NCBI GenBank assembly: GCA_029204225.1
Contig: CM055096.1
Span: forward strand, 43,633,967 to 43,697,966
From: Diphasiastrum complanatum
Lineage: Eukaryota; Streptophyta; Lycopodiopsida; Lycopodiales; Lycopodiaceae
Reading direction: 5' to 3'
Length of the DNA stretch: 64,000 nucleotides
Shown here: one piece after another, positions 9,880 through 20,701 of the stretch
Layout: every line of letters begins with the position of its first letter
Numbering within the stretch: position 1 is the stretch's first letter
The notes under the pieces: generated by a model
Database searches by the model: none
Seen by the model: the letters and a program-made list of their open reading frames with translations, nothing else
What the model was told of the DNA's origin: nothing
Program-made: the position numbers and the translations under genes

Positions 9880-12800
9880 CTAGCTTGGTTCAATCATTGC
9901 TTTACTAATCACTCCAAGTGATGATCTGAACTTCATAAAAGGTGTCTTTTGAAGTGGTTTAGTAAGTAGATCAGCTACACATTCATTGCTTGGAACATGC
10001 TCCAAAGCAATCTCCTTGGCTTGCACCATTTCTCTCACAAAGTGATGGCATATCTCAATGTGCTTAGATCTTGCATGGAAGATTGGGTTAGATGCAAGGT
10101 GTTGGGCTGATATATTGTCATTGTAGATGATTGGTGCCTCCTCTGAATCCATGATCTTTAGTTCCACCAATAATCTCTTGATCCAAAGTACCTCCTTTGT
10201 AGTGGTTGTCAAAGCTTTGTACTCGGCCTCGGTTGAAGATAGAGATATAGTTTCTTGCTTTTTTGAAAGCCATGAAACCACACCTTCTCCTATGAAAGTT
10301 GAATAGGCACTTGTTGATTTCCTATCCCTCTTGTCCCCTGCAAAATCTGAATCACTAAATGCATGAAGGTTAATCACATCTCCTCTATATAGAATCCCAA
10401 AATCCAATGTACCCGAGATGTATCTTAGAATCCTCTTAGCCTTTTTCCAATGGATATTCAATGGCTTTTGCATGGATTGGCTCAACCTACATACACTAAA
10501 GCTAAGATCTGGTCTAGTTATAGTGATCCACATTAAGGAACCTATAAGTTGCCTAAACAAAGTGATGTCCATGAAGGATCTTTCATCATCTTCATTTGGC
10601 ACTTTTACATCTTGCTCCATTGGTGTGTCAACACTTTTGCATACTTCCATCTTAAACTTCTTCAAAAGACTTTGAGCATAGTTTACTTGACTTATAAAGA
10701 TAAAATCAGACCGTCTAAGTACTTCTATGCCTAAGATGAAGTGAAGACACCCTAGATCTACCATCTTGAACTCTAAGGATAGATCTATCTTGATTTTTTC
10801 AATACCATCAACACTATTTCCACTAATGATGATGTCATCTACATAAATGAGTAAAAGTACAATACCAACATCATCAAACTTAATGTAAATAGTGGGATCA
10901 TATTCACTTTGAACAAAAGAAAGTGAAATAAGATAGCAATGTAGTCTTGAATTCCAAGATCTCGAGGCTTGCTTCAAGCCATAGATGCTTCTTTGGAGAT
11001 GGCATACTTTGTTCTCCATTCCATGCTTGATGAACCCTTGTGGCTGCTCCATATAGATATCCTCTTCCAAAAAATCATTCAAGAAAGCATTAGAGACATC
11101 CATTTGACATAGAATCCATCCAAAATGTGATGCAAGTGCAATGATTAGTCTTATTGTGACCATCTTGGCCACGGGTGCAAAAGTTTCCTCATAGTCTATC
11201 CCTCTCTCTTGAGCATAACCTTTTGCAACTAATCTTGCTTTATGTTTGTTAACACTCCCATTTGCATTCAACTTAAGCTTGAAGACCCACTTGCATCCTA
11301 TTACATTCCTTTGAGGTCTCTCAACAAGCAACCAAGTTTCATTCTCAATCAAGGCATCATACTCATCCAACATAGCTTTATACCATTCTTTGGAGTTCAA
11401 TGCATCTTCAACATTAGACGGTTCTTCAAAACTAGATAAAGCATAAGAAGTGGATGAGATACCCTCAACTTGCTGTCCTTTGCCTTGATATGTGAGCCTT
11501 GATGGCTCCACTTTTGCCCTTGAAGATCTCCTTGGTGTGATAGGTGGGTTTGGTGCTTGCTCCTCCATGAGCTCCTCCTCAAAACCAAGATCTTGCTCCT
11601 CGGACATCTTCTTCTTGATTGTTGGAGCACTTGAGCCTTCTTCAAGCATATGCATATGATGTTCATCAAAGATGACATCCCTTGAAACAACAAATTTTTT
11701 CAAGGATGGGAGATAGAGTTTGTAGCCCTTGCTTGAGCTTGCATATCCAAGCATGATCCCTCTTGTGGAAGATGGATCCTCCTTGGTTCTTGTTTCCAAT
11801 GGCACATGCACATAACATATACACCCAAAAACTTTCAAGTGATTAAGATTGGGTTTCTTTCCATACAACATCTCATAAGGAGTTTTGCCTTCAATTGCTT
11901 TGCAAGACACCCTATTCATCAAGTAGTTTGCACATACAAGAGACTCACCCCAAAAGGATTTGGGCAAACAAGCATCTAATCTTAAAGCCTTAGAACATTC
12001 ACATAATGTTTTATTCCTTCTTTCAGCAACTCCATTTTGTTGAGGAGTGTAAGGACAAGAAGTCTCTTTCTTGATCCCTTCCTCCTCACAAAAGGCCTTG
12101 AACTCATTGGAGATGAATTCTCCACCATTGTCACTTCTAAGAATCTTGATGCTATGATTATGATGCTTTTCCACAAACAACTTGAACTTTACAAAAGTAT
12201 CAAATACTTGAGACTTGAAAGAAAGTAAGAACACCCAACAATATCTTGAGTAGTCATCAATGAAGGTTAAAAACATGGATGAACCTCCATTAGATTTGGT
12301 GCTAGCAATGTGCACATCCGAGTGTATGAGTTCAAGAGGATGAGATGACTTTGTGATGGAGTTAGGAAACACCTTCTTATGTGCCTTGGATAAGGCACAA
12401 GCTTCACAAACCTTGTCTTCCTTCCCAATAGACCTTGGTAGGCCTAAAGCATACTCCTCCTTGATCATAGCCTCCATGGAACCCGAGTTGACATGTCCAA
12501 GTCTTTTGTGCCATAAAGTAAAGGTAGATATCTTGCTCTTCTCGGCCAACATGACAACATTAGTATCCACAAATGCATCCAGCTTATAAAGTTTGCCAAG
12601 TCTAGTGCCCTTAGCCACTATCTTACCCTTCTTCTTGATGAAACATTCATTTGAAGCAAAGTCAACATTGAAACCATTGTCTACCATTTGGCCAACACTT
12701 AGTAGATTCTTTGTTATTGTAGGAATGTACAAAACACCTTCTATGTTGATCTTTTTGGAAGATCCTAAGCAAAGGGGAATGCTACCAACTCCTTCAATCT

Positions 12801-13848
12801 TACAAGCTTCATCATTTGCTGTATAGATAGACTTTATAGGTCCATCATAAGATAAGAGAGAAGAGAAAAACTCCCTTTTACTAGTCATGTGTGAACTAGC
12901 ACCCGAGTCAATCCACCAAGGATCTTCTCCTTTGAAGCTTGTTGAAAAAAATATGGACATCATGAGAGAGTCCTCATGTGAACTCTCCTCCTCCTCCTCT
13001 TTGCTCATGTTGGCTTGGCTTTGATCTTGCTTCCTCTTGAAGCATTCCGAGGCATAATGCCCCATCTTGCTACAATAGTAGCACTTCACCTTTGATTTGT
13101 CCTTCTTGACTTTGGTGGTTGATGGAGATGCCTTTGGGGGTCCTTCTTGATCCTCAAGCTTTGTAGACTTCTTGAATGTTGATCCTTTGCCTTTGGACTT
13201 GCCTTTGCCTTTGGTGAAGAGAGCTTGGTCATCTCCACCTTGGATGGAAAGCCTATCCATCCTCTCTTGCATTTGGCTCCTTCTTGATTCCTCGGCCATG
13301 AGTGTGCCTTGGAGTTCTTCAAGTATGGGTAGCTTACCCATAATTGCATATCCCTGAACCAAATTGTCAAATTCAAAGCTTAGTCCATTCAATATGAGTT
13401 GAACAAGCTCTTCATCCTTAATAGGGTCACCTATAAAGGCTAGCTCTTTGTTCAATTCCTTTACTCTTAGGACAAAAGTATTTGCACTCTCTCCTTTCTT
13501 TTGATAGCTTCTATAGATTTGATTCTTCAAAGCTAATATTCTAGTTTGGTTCTTGGATTCATAGACCTTTTGCAAAGTCTCCCAAGCATCTTGAGCTGAA
13601 GTGCAATCTCCTACCTCTCTTAAGAGTTCATTTGCAACATTCATTTTTATGCAATGTAGTGCAACATTGCACCTCTTGATGTATTTGGCTTTTTCTTGAG
13701 GATGAATAGGTTCACCCTCCTTACCATTTACAATTTCCATCAGATCTTGCATGATCATGATAGATTCCATTCTAACTTTCCATATGGAATAGTTAGTTTT
13801 GTTGAGCCTTTCATTAGTATCCAAAAGATATGCATTTATAGATGCCAT
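9880..13848 (-). CDS. Copia gag-pol polyprotein (gag, protease, integrase, RT, RNase H), intact
   Basis: An uninterrupted 1322-residue frame of normal length for a copia polyprotein. Domains in order: gag with the LNKTNYSIWK block (about 15-24), CCHC zinc knuckle (C256, C259, H264, C269), aspartic protease DSGASSHM (314-321), integrase with its HH-CC finger (LWHKRLGHVN at 445 to CEAC at 481) and catalytic D511, D573, E609, then reverse transcriptase with QMDVSNAF (Asp917) and YVDD (1002-1005), then RNase H with DSDFAGD (1166-1172) and SLSSTEAEY (1202-1210). The first Met starts the conserved gag N-terminus and follows an 800-bp leader. With no stops or shifts and nearly identical LTRs, the element could be autonomous; expression is not shown. 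Confidence 0.95.
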   Translation of the reverse strand: MASINAYLLDTNERLNKTNYSIWKVRMESIMIMQDLMEIVNGKEGEPIHPQEKAKYIKRCNVALHCIKMNVANELLREVGDCTSAQDAWETLQKVYESKNQTRILALKNQIYRSYQKKGESANTFVLRVKELNKELAFIGDPIKDEELVQLILNGLSFEFDNLVQGYAIMGKLPILEELQGTLMAEESRRSQMQERMDRLSIQGGDDQALFTKGKGKSKGKGSTFKKSTKLEDQEGPPKASPSTTKVKKDKSKVKCYYCSKMGHYASECFKRKQDQSQANMSKEEEEESSHEDSLMMSIFFSTSFKGEDPWWIDSGASSHMTSKREFFSSLLSYDGPIKSIYTANDEACKIEGVGSIPLCLGSSKKINIEGVLYIPTITKNLLSVGQMVDNGFNVDFASNECFIKKKGKIVAKGTRLGKLYKLDAFVDTNVVMLAEKSKISTFTLWHKRLGHVNSGSMEAMIKEEYALGLPRSIGKEDKVCEACALSKAHKKVFPNSITKSSHPLELIHSDVHIASTKSNGGSSMFLTFIDDYSRYCWVFLLSFKSQVFDTFVKFKLFVEKHHNHSIKILRSDNGGEFISNEFKAFCEEEGIKKETSCPYTPQQNGVAERRNKTLCECSKALRLDACLPKSFWGESLVCANYLMNRVSCKAIEGKTPYEMLYGKKPNLNHLKVFGCICYVHVPLETRTKEDPSSTRGIMLGYASSSKGYKLYLPSLKKFVVSRDVIFDEHHMHMLEEGSSAPTIKKKMSEEQDLGFEEELMEEQAPNPPITPRRSSRAKVEPSRLTYQGKGQQVEGISSTSYALSSFEEPSNVEDALNSKEWYKAMLDEYDALIENETWLLVERPQRNVIGCKWVFKLKLNANGSVNKHKARLVAKGYAQERGIDYEETFAPVAKMVTIRLIIALASHFGWILCQMDVSNAFLNDFLEEDIYMEQPQGFIKHGMENKVCHLQRSIYGLKQASRSWNSRLHCYLISLSFVQSEYDPTIYIKFDDVGIVLLLIYVDDIIISGNSVDGIEKIKIDLSLEFKMVDLGCLHFILGIEVLRRSDFIFISQVNYAQSLLKKFKMEVCKSVDTPMEQDVKVPNEDDERSFMDITLFRQLIGSLMWITITRPDLSFSVCRLSQSMQKPLNIHWKKAKRILRYISGTLDFGILYRGDVINLHAFSDSDFAGDKRDRKSTSAYSTFIGEGVVSWLSKKQETISLSSTEAEYKALTTTTKEVLWIKRLLVELKIMDSEEAPIIYNDNISAQHLASNPIFHARSKHIEICHHFVREMVQAKEIALEHVPSNECVADLLTKPLQKTPFMKFRSSLGVISKAMIEPS

Positions 13849-14646
13849 CTAGTCTCCTAATCAAGGACTTGACACAAATGAAGGTTACTTCTATTGATTT
13901 GATTGAAGGTCTACCTTATCCCACTTCTTAGGGACCTGAAAAGATCAGTAATAGACTTCCTATAAAGATCTAAGAATGATCTCTAACAAAATCAAATCAT
14001 AGAATACTAGAAACAATGCACTTGCTTGATTGAAGTAGACAATACTAGTAGAATTGCCCCTCTTTCTATAAAGAACATTAAAGCTTCCAAATGATCTCAT
14101 CAAGAGTGAATTTCAGCAACCTAATATACTTCCAAAATCACTTGTAAAAGATCTAAATGGAACTTAATGAGGATGCAACACAATCTACTATCCAATCACA
14201 AGCAAAAAATGATCAAAATTGATGAAAAATTGATCTAATTTGGTGCATAAGTCAAGCAATGGTTGGACTGAACCTAAATCACTTTAGGAGGTGCCTACTA
14301 CACCTTAGAACAGCCTTGAAGAGTCCCCAAAACTCTGATCTTCCCTCTCCTTGAATGCTAGAAAGCCTCCTCTATGAAATCACCTCCAAAACTCGCTTAG
14401 AAATCAATGCTTGGAGCAAGCAAAACTTGCTATCTTGGTAATGTGAATTGAATTCAACTTTGCCTCTGGTTTTAGACACCTAAACACCTGCAAATGAAGT
14501 CACACAACACCAATCTCCAATGTATTTGACTCACTTTGAGTTCTAGAATCAATACTAGATGCTAAGATCCAATCTACACAAGATTTAGATCAAAAATTGT
14601 GATCAAATTGAATGAAAACCAAGGATTTAGCTCATTTCAGCCTTTA
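13849..14646 (-). other. Untranslated leader of the copia element
   Basis: About 800 bases between the primer site and the gag start. No gene is seen; this should hold packaging and dimerisation signals by analogy with other retrotransposons. Confidence 0.7.
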
Positions 14647-14659
14647 GGCTCTGATACCA
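14647..14659 (-). other. Primer binding site of the copia element
   Basis: TGGTATCAGAGCC on the minus strand, directly after the 5' LTR, complementary to the initiator-Met tRNA 3' end. Confidence 0.9.
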
Positions 14660-15221
14660 GAACCTCACTAAATGGCCCAAATCCTTGAACAAGGCTTCAC
14701 ACGTGTGAAAGTACGGCCTCCCACAGTCTGAGTACTATACATCAGACCTACATTCAATCCTATAATCATTAGTAATCACAAGTACTCAAACAATTATGAA
14801 CATAGAGAGCAATTGCACCATTATGAGAGAAAAAACATGAAATTGCTTGATTGATTTTGGTGAGATATCATCACCTATATATACATGATCCATCACGGTT
14901 TTGGGCAGGTATGAGTAGCCCTAAACCTATCCCCAATGCTAATTTTGGTGGATCTTTCATCCCTACCAAGTTAGGGTTGGAATCTTGGAGATCCCTCAAC
15001 AATGCAAAAATTACCAAAAATAGCTCCTATTTTTTCTCCCTTGTATCTAAGCATAATTTGGACTCATTCCAAAGGTTCTAACACTTAGGTCTACTTGAGA
15101 ACATCCTTATGAATGGAATCCTATGCTATTTGGCACGTGTGACAAGCCACATCATGACCATCTAACTATTTACAAGTCATATGACCAAAACTAGTCAAGC
15201 TAGAATTGTGAATTTTTAACA
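14660..15221 (-). repeat. 5' LTR of the copia element
   Basis: 562 bp. It carries the promoter of the element; a TATATATA stretch lies at about 14877-14884 on the plus strand. An inverted-repeat word CACACGTGTG lies near its 3' end (about 14699-14708) and in the partner LTR. Confidence 0.9.
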
Positions 15222-15314
15222 GCATCTACCATCTTGCTGTGAGAAATCTAACATTTGTAAAATGATAAGAAACTGAAATCTGCAGGGATCTGAGGTTTGT
15301 GAAATTTCTACTGC

Positions 15315-15953
15315 CTATTCAACGATGGTGTGCTGCCCTAGCGATGATGTGAGGAACATTTTTCCAACAGAGATCTGAGGTAGTTCTCGAAGAAAGCTGC
15401 AACGTTGTGGTTCTCGAAGAAAGCTGCAACCCTGAGGTTTACGATCTACCAATAACAACATCCCACTCAATAACAACATTTGGTGATCTTTGTCCATTAT
15501 TATATTAATCCAACAAGACCGGTAAAAGTCATTTACATGTTTCTCGGGATCAGCCTGAGAGGTAGCCCAATAAGAAGGCATAGCTTGGGTTAATGATTCA
15601 GGTTTGGTCACATTCAGACCAATGAGTATGGCCTGAGCACCTCTTACGACTTAGTTCGCCTCGCTACTTTCTGGAAAATCTTCCCTGGAATCAGAACCAA
15701 CATCTATAGTCTTGGCTAATAAATCAGGAATTTCATCCAAAGGCAGTTCAACCCCGGTATTTTCAGGGTCTCTAAATGTACTGCTTATGTCTGCCAACTC
15801 TGGTTCTAGGGGAAGGGATGTAGAAGTTTGTCCTAATCTCTCTAGAATAGTACGTCTTCTTGTGCGATGTGCAATGCCCTCACCAAGACCAGGGGTTTTC
15901 TGTTTCTCAATCAGTGACTTTAAGTATGAACTGAGTGAATCTTCATCAGACAT
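15315..15953 (-). pseudogene. Gypsy gag remnant
   Basis: Two open pieces on the minus strand. The first (15953 to 15651) begins MSDEDSLSSYLKSL, a plausible gag N-terminus. The second (15640 to 15315) contains DPEKHVNDFYRSCW, the conserved start of a gypsy gag core domain. A stop separates them. An imperfect repeat of about 27 bp (GTTCTCGAAGAAAGCTGCAA twice) lies at about 15376-15432. No pol follows: the left side is occupied by the copia LTR. Confidence 0.55.
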
Positions 15954-16050
15954 CCATCAATAGGATTTGTGAACTGATCATTCAGTTGACACCTCACTGT
16001 ACCTCCAAGTACAATAGAGGCAGGAATCGAAAGGAACTCGTGCTCCTCTC

Positions 16051-16064
16051 GGCAGACGCACCAA
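16051..16064 (-). other. Possible primer binding site of the gag remnant's element
   Basis: TTGGTGCGTCTGCC on the minus strand resembles the leader junction of many plant gypsy elements and is preceded by CA. It lies about 100 bases before the putative gag start, where a primer site belongs. Confidence 0.3.
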
Positions 16065-16189
16065 TGATGGGATATAAAATGACCCCTAAACAAGTTATTG
16101 ATGCGAAGAAAATGGTAAAGGAGTCATTCTGTATCTCGATTACAGTTCAAGCTAACATAAATTCTTGGGACTGATTTATCATAGAGACC

Positions 16190-16395
16190 GAGCCAATCAA
16201 TTGTTCGAAGGCTTTCTAGCTCTCTTTAGTCCAAGAAAATGGTTCGCCCTCTCTCAAGAGTCTCACTAGTGGAGAGATGAGGAAAGTGTACGTGCTAAGA
16301 AACTTCCTATAATACCCCGCTCTTCTTAGGAAATATCGCAACTCTTTCACGGTGGTGGGGGTAGCATCACTTTCGGTCAGTCAAGGTCGTATGGG
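16190..16395 (-). pseudogene. Fragment of gypsy pol at the RT/RNase H junction, copy 2
   Basis: The minus strand encodes PTTVKELRYFL.RAGYYRKFL and continues further than copy 1, through SPLVRLL and PFSWTKES, a stop, then KAFEQL. That is the start of gypsy RNase H. It is the better-preserved copy of the scrap at 1830-2045. Confidence 0.75.
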
Positions 16396-18250
16396 TTGGA
16401 CAATGGCCGCTAGGGTTTCATCAATCGGCTTATACCTTGTTTATTAAAAAATTCTTAATAACTGGAGTAAGTGTCTACAAAGTTCGTTCTTATTCAGCTA
16501 TTAGATAGCACTGCAGTTGTTCAGTCAAAGCAGCGTGATCTTATAGTTCACAAACAACACTTGGTTTTAATGTGTGTTCATAAATAAAGTCTTCAAGTGT
16601 TAATTAACTAGCGAGACAATTAGTGAATGTCAACACAAAATAAAGGCACGTAAGATCACATAGATTCGTCATATTAACACTAAAACCCCCTATGTGCAGG
16701 CTAATTTTCAAATCTGAACAAAATACACAGGGCAACTCACAGGTAGAGGGAGGGCATGGCCAGCAAGTGGTGCACAAAATGGACAGACCCGCAGACAGCA
16801 GTATAATTTTTATAGGTTACAAAGTGTTTTTCTTTTATCAAGGACTTTTGAGCAGGTTGATACAAAAGGCCTAAAGTCTTTTTGCACACCAACAAGCAAT
16901 TAGACACCTTATCCAACAATTCTTTGATATCTCAAAGGCTTCTTGAAGACAGATTGACAGTCCTTTGTTTAGGACTCTCAAAGCACAAATCTCAATCACT
17001 TTCACTTTGGTGTCAAGCAATTCTCAGTTGGCAAGCGAATGGGTTTAATGAGCAGTAATCCAGATTGGCCATAGGTAAGTAATGGCAAAGGAAGCGGGCC
17101 ACAGCAGGGCAGCGAGCAAGCAAGCGAGGGCCAGCGAAGACGGAAGGTACGCAGGAAGGTAAGCAGCGGACAGGGAGCGGGCCACCGTAGGAGGTAAAGA
17201 GCGAGCACAATGGTCGCACTCAGGTAGAAAATGAACAGGACAGGGCTGCAGATGTTCAAACCCGCAGGTTGCAAATGGGTCAAGCAGAACTGTGTAGATT
17301 GGACACAACAGATTGGACACAGTTGGCCGCTGATGAGGGAGAGCGGGGCCAGGAAGAGGTCGCGAGACAGAGTTATTCAGAGCGTAGATGGCTAGGCTGC
17401 AGAACCAGGCAGAGCAGGGCATAACGGGGCAGAGTGGGACAGAGGCAGGGTGCGGATCAAACAGGAGGTGGCGGATCAGGCAAGGAGCCGCAGGCAGCGA
17501 GGAGAGCCACTTATCAGGTTGTAGGATGGGCACAAATGAGGAAGGCAGAGGGCATGGACTGGAAAGCAATGAGAAGGAGCCACAGGCAGGGAGGGAGTAG
17601 GCAGAACTAGGGAAAAGTTCAAGCAAACCAATGATCCACAGAGTTTCCAAAATGGTGTCTAATCAGCAATGGAGGGCTAGTTATTCTTCAAAACTATTAA
17701 ATGGCTCTGTCTTGCTGCAAACTGGTAATAGACAGGGATCAAAGCCCACACAGGCAGATAACCAGGAAGAAGGTCTTCAAATCAATGATCTGCAAGTCTG
17801 GAAGATTAGCCTTCAGGAAGACTAGCTAATTGCTCATAGCTCTATGACTTCTAAACTTACAATTAACTCTTAAATCAATGAGATCCAAACAAATCTTTTA
17901 GTTAGCAGGTTTCAAGCATCCAAGAACCTCTATTTTACCAATAAACAAAGAATGTTTAAGACTGCTTCTTGAATAACAACCAATCTTAAACAAATCTCAG
18001 AATCTTATAAGTGAAACAGCAATGCTTTCAACAAATGCAAGCCCTGCAATCACAATGTTAGAGATAGCAGAGAGATGCAAATTGAAGTTCCACAATAGCA
18101 GGATCTGCAATCACAAGATAAGAGACTGCAAAAACAAACAACACCAAATCTGATTCCACAAATGAAATGGTGAAAACACAATGCTAAAGATCAAACCAGT
18201 GAATCAATAGGAGCGAAATGGGATAGACAACAAAGTGGAAGAGGCTAAGA
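16396..18250. repeat. Chimeric dispersed repeat, copy 2 (longer)
   Basis: It matches 2046-3400 from its left end to about 17690, then runs on through sequence absent from copy 1 to about 18250. It has the same AT-rich left part and G-rich right part. A small local duplication (AGATTGGACACA twice) lies near 17296-17321. No convincing coding region is seen. Confidence 0.6.
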
Positions 18251-18344
18251 GTGGAGGCACCAAGCACAACAACTGCTTCTCCTTCCTTCTCTCTTCACCT
18301 TCTTACCAAAGCTCTCTGCACACAAGTTTCTCTCTACAAGCTTT

Positions 18345-18380
<36 letters not shown>
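18345..18380. repeat. (CT)n microsatellite
   Basis: About 36 bp of CT dinucleotides with one interruption. Confidence 0.95.
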
Positions 18381-20134
18381 CAAGAAGATGACAATGACAA
18401 TGACAATGTTGTCCCACACCTCTCCCTATACGTAAGGGGCTCAATGGGCTGGAGGTGCACCCCTTCCTTATGACTTTTCAAAAACTGACTCTAAAAGTAA
18501 GGCACTGGCCCAAATTCGTTTTTTAGCACCTAACTTGGCCTCAATTTGCAATTTCAAAGCCAAGTTGGGTCCTATTTACGGTTTCAGTTTTTATGGGCTC
18601 ACGGCCAAGTTTTTCATTACTAGAACTGTATTACGAAAATACTTGGCACCTCCTAGTCCCGACAAACCCGGAAACTAGGGGCATAGGCTGCATAAATGAA
18701 ATTTTCATACAACGTAACTTAGCAAATGAACAGTATTTTAATAGCAGTGCAACTGGCCGTTATGGGCCATTTACGCATCGTTTTTTAACAGTTTTGCGTT
18801 AGCGTAATAGTGCGTAGCGACGATTTTTCGTCAAAAATAGCTTGAAAAAGAGGTCTTTTTCCTCGCAAACAATATGACATTGTCTAATTCACGAAGAAAA
18901 GAAATAGATTCAAGCAAACTATGACTGACCAACATCACATCAGATAGCTCAAACTTGGTGTCTATCAATGTAAATAGCCCCATTTTGATGTCTCTATCAC
19001 TCCGAAAAGTCAAAATTTGCTACCTAACATATGATTTTGTTGCTTATTGCTTGACATGGCTCTATCAAGTGACTAGACTCAACAAGTAATATATTATGAC
19101 AACTCAAGTTCAACCCCTTGTCAAACCCCTATTACACGTGAATACTTAAATTTTATGTCTATGCGTGATTTTGTTGCTTATCACCCCACACGGCTCATCA
19201 AGTGATCAGACTCAACCAATCCCAAGTCTAGTATATTAAGATAGCTCAAGCTTGACCCATTGTCAACGAAATTGACTCATATCACATGAGATAGCTAAAA
19301 TTTGATGTGCATCTTTTGGAATAGCTCACTTTTGGTGAATATCACTAAAGGTTTCTCGTAAAGTGACCAAATTCGAAAAATTGTGTGCTCATGAAATAGA
19401 TCAAAGTCGATTCCCATCACTTGAGATAATTCAAATCTAATGTCCAATACAAGATCTTGGTCCTTATCACTTGACATAGAAGATCGAGTGACTGAACTTG
19501 ATCAATCTATGATTTGGAACAATCAATTTTGGCCCCTAATAGATTGATTCTAGTCCTTGGGCAGGACGATTAGCCTGCTGCTTGGAAGGACAAGATAGCA
19601 ATAGCTTTATTTTAAGAAGAGATTACGACAGTAGAGATGTAATACAGGAGCATGAGCACTTCAACAGATGGACATTGCAAATGCTCAATTTTTCCTTGCC
19701 CCCCATCACCATCTCAAGAAAACAAATTAATTAAGACTTTATAAACTAACTAATTTCCACAACTTATATGAGACATCAAACCAAATATTTACATTTGTCT
19801 TTTAAACACATGGTCATTTTGTACCAACCATATCAAATCATCTATTTGTCTTATATAAAATCAAAATAGAATTAATACTCATTTGTCCTTTTTAAAAAAT
19901 CATCAAAATCTTCGAAGAAAACATGGAAAATGTCATATCAATCACATGCTTTTGTCCTTAAAAATTCATGCTTAAGAATATGTCGTATTACTCACATGCT
20001 TTTGTCCTCCAAAAAAAATTATAAAATAAGAGTCAAATCACTTTTTTAGTTCCATAATTTTTCTTTTTGACAAATTGCTCGTTATATGACACCTTTCAGG
20101 CCATGGTCACGTATTTCTAGACAAAAAAAAAATT
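18381..20134. other. Stretch without a recognised gene; contains diverged 133-bp repeats
   Basis: No coding region is supported. At 19033 and 19166 two related units begin with GATTTTGTTGCTTAT and share blocks such as TCAAGTGA and GACTCAAC, giving a period of about 133 bp. Looser versions of the same words continue to about 19500. At 18408 the sequence TGTTGTCCCACACC resembles the start of some plant LTRs, but no partner was found. Confidence 0.5.
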
Positions 20135-20181
20135 GCATGGCACTGCCACACGTGGCAAAAAAATGCATGGCAGAGCCATGC
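20135..20181. repeat. Left cluster of TGGCA palindromes
   Basis: Two palindromic units: 20135-20156 (GCATGGCACTGCCACACG then TGGC) and 20165-20181 (GCATGGCAGAGCCATGC). The same words form a larger cluster at 22560-22936, on the other side of the relic reading frames. Confidence 0.75.
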
Positions 20182-20401
20182 GACACTTGAAATCTGAAAA
20201 GTGTATAAAAATGCCCTCATTCAATATTTATCCCGCTTTCTTGTGGATTTCTTGAGGCTCACTATCACTCTCAAGCTCTCACACTCTCACTCTCAAGCTT
20301 TCAATCTCTCATTTCTCTCTCTCTCTCAATCTCTCACACTCTCGATCTCTCATTTCTTTTCACTCTTCTACCTCTCTCTTTCTCTCTCTCATTTCTCTCC
20401 A

Positions 20402-20406
<5 letters not shown>

Positions 20407-20498
<92 letters not shown>
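20407..20498. repeat. Compound (CT)n-(CA)n microsatellite
   Basis: About 60 bp of CT followed by about 33 bp of CA, inside a longer CT-rich tract (20260-20640). Confidence 0.95.
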
Positions 20499-20499
<1 letters not shown>

Positions 20500-20701
20500 C
20501 TATCACTCTCCAATCTCCAATCTCTTTTTCTCTCTCACACACTCTTTCATATCTCCTTTTCATTTTTCACACATTTAAAAGTTTGATTCTCTTTCTCACT
20601 CTCTCACATATCTCGCACACACACACACACACTTTTTCATTTTTCACATTTGATATCTTTCCAAGTTCTTTTTACAACTTTATATCTTTCTCTCAATAGT
20701 C

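Larger units (their letters stand above)
9307..15221 (-). mobile_element. Complete Ty1/copia retrotransposon, apparently young
   Basis: The 5915-bp element runs on the minus strand: 5' LTR 14660-15221, primer site 14647-14659, leader, one long gag-pol frame 13848-9880, polypurine tract 9869-9877, 3' LTR 9307-9868. The two LTRs are both 562 bp and differ at four positions by my reading (about 0.7%), which points to recent insertion. All the expected catalytic motifs are present. No convincing target duplication is seen: the bases outside the two ends are tgctt on the left and gcatc on the right. The 3' terminus ends GGTTC on the element strand instead of the usual CA. Confidence 0.92.

Noticed and set aside
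18408-18480. LTR start (TGTTGTCCCACACC)
   Set aside because: No polypurine tract before it, no partner copy and no primer site after it within the window.
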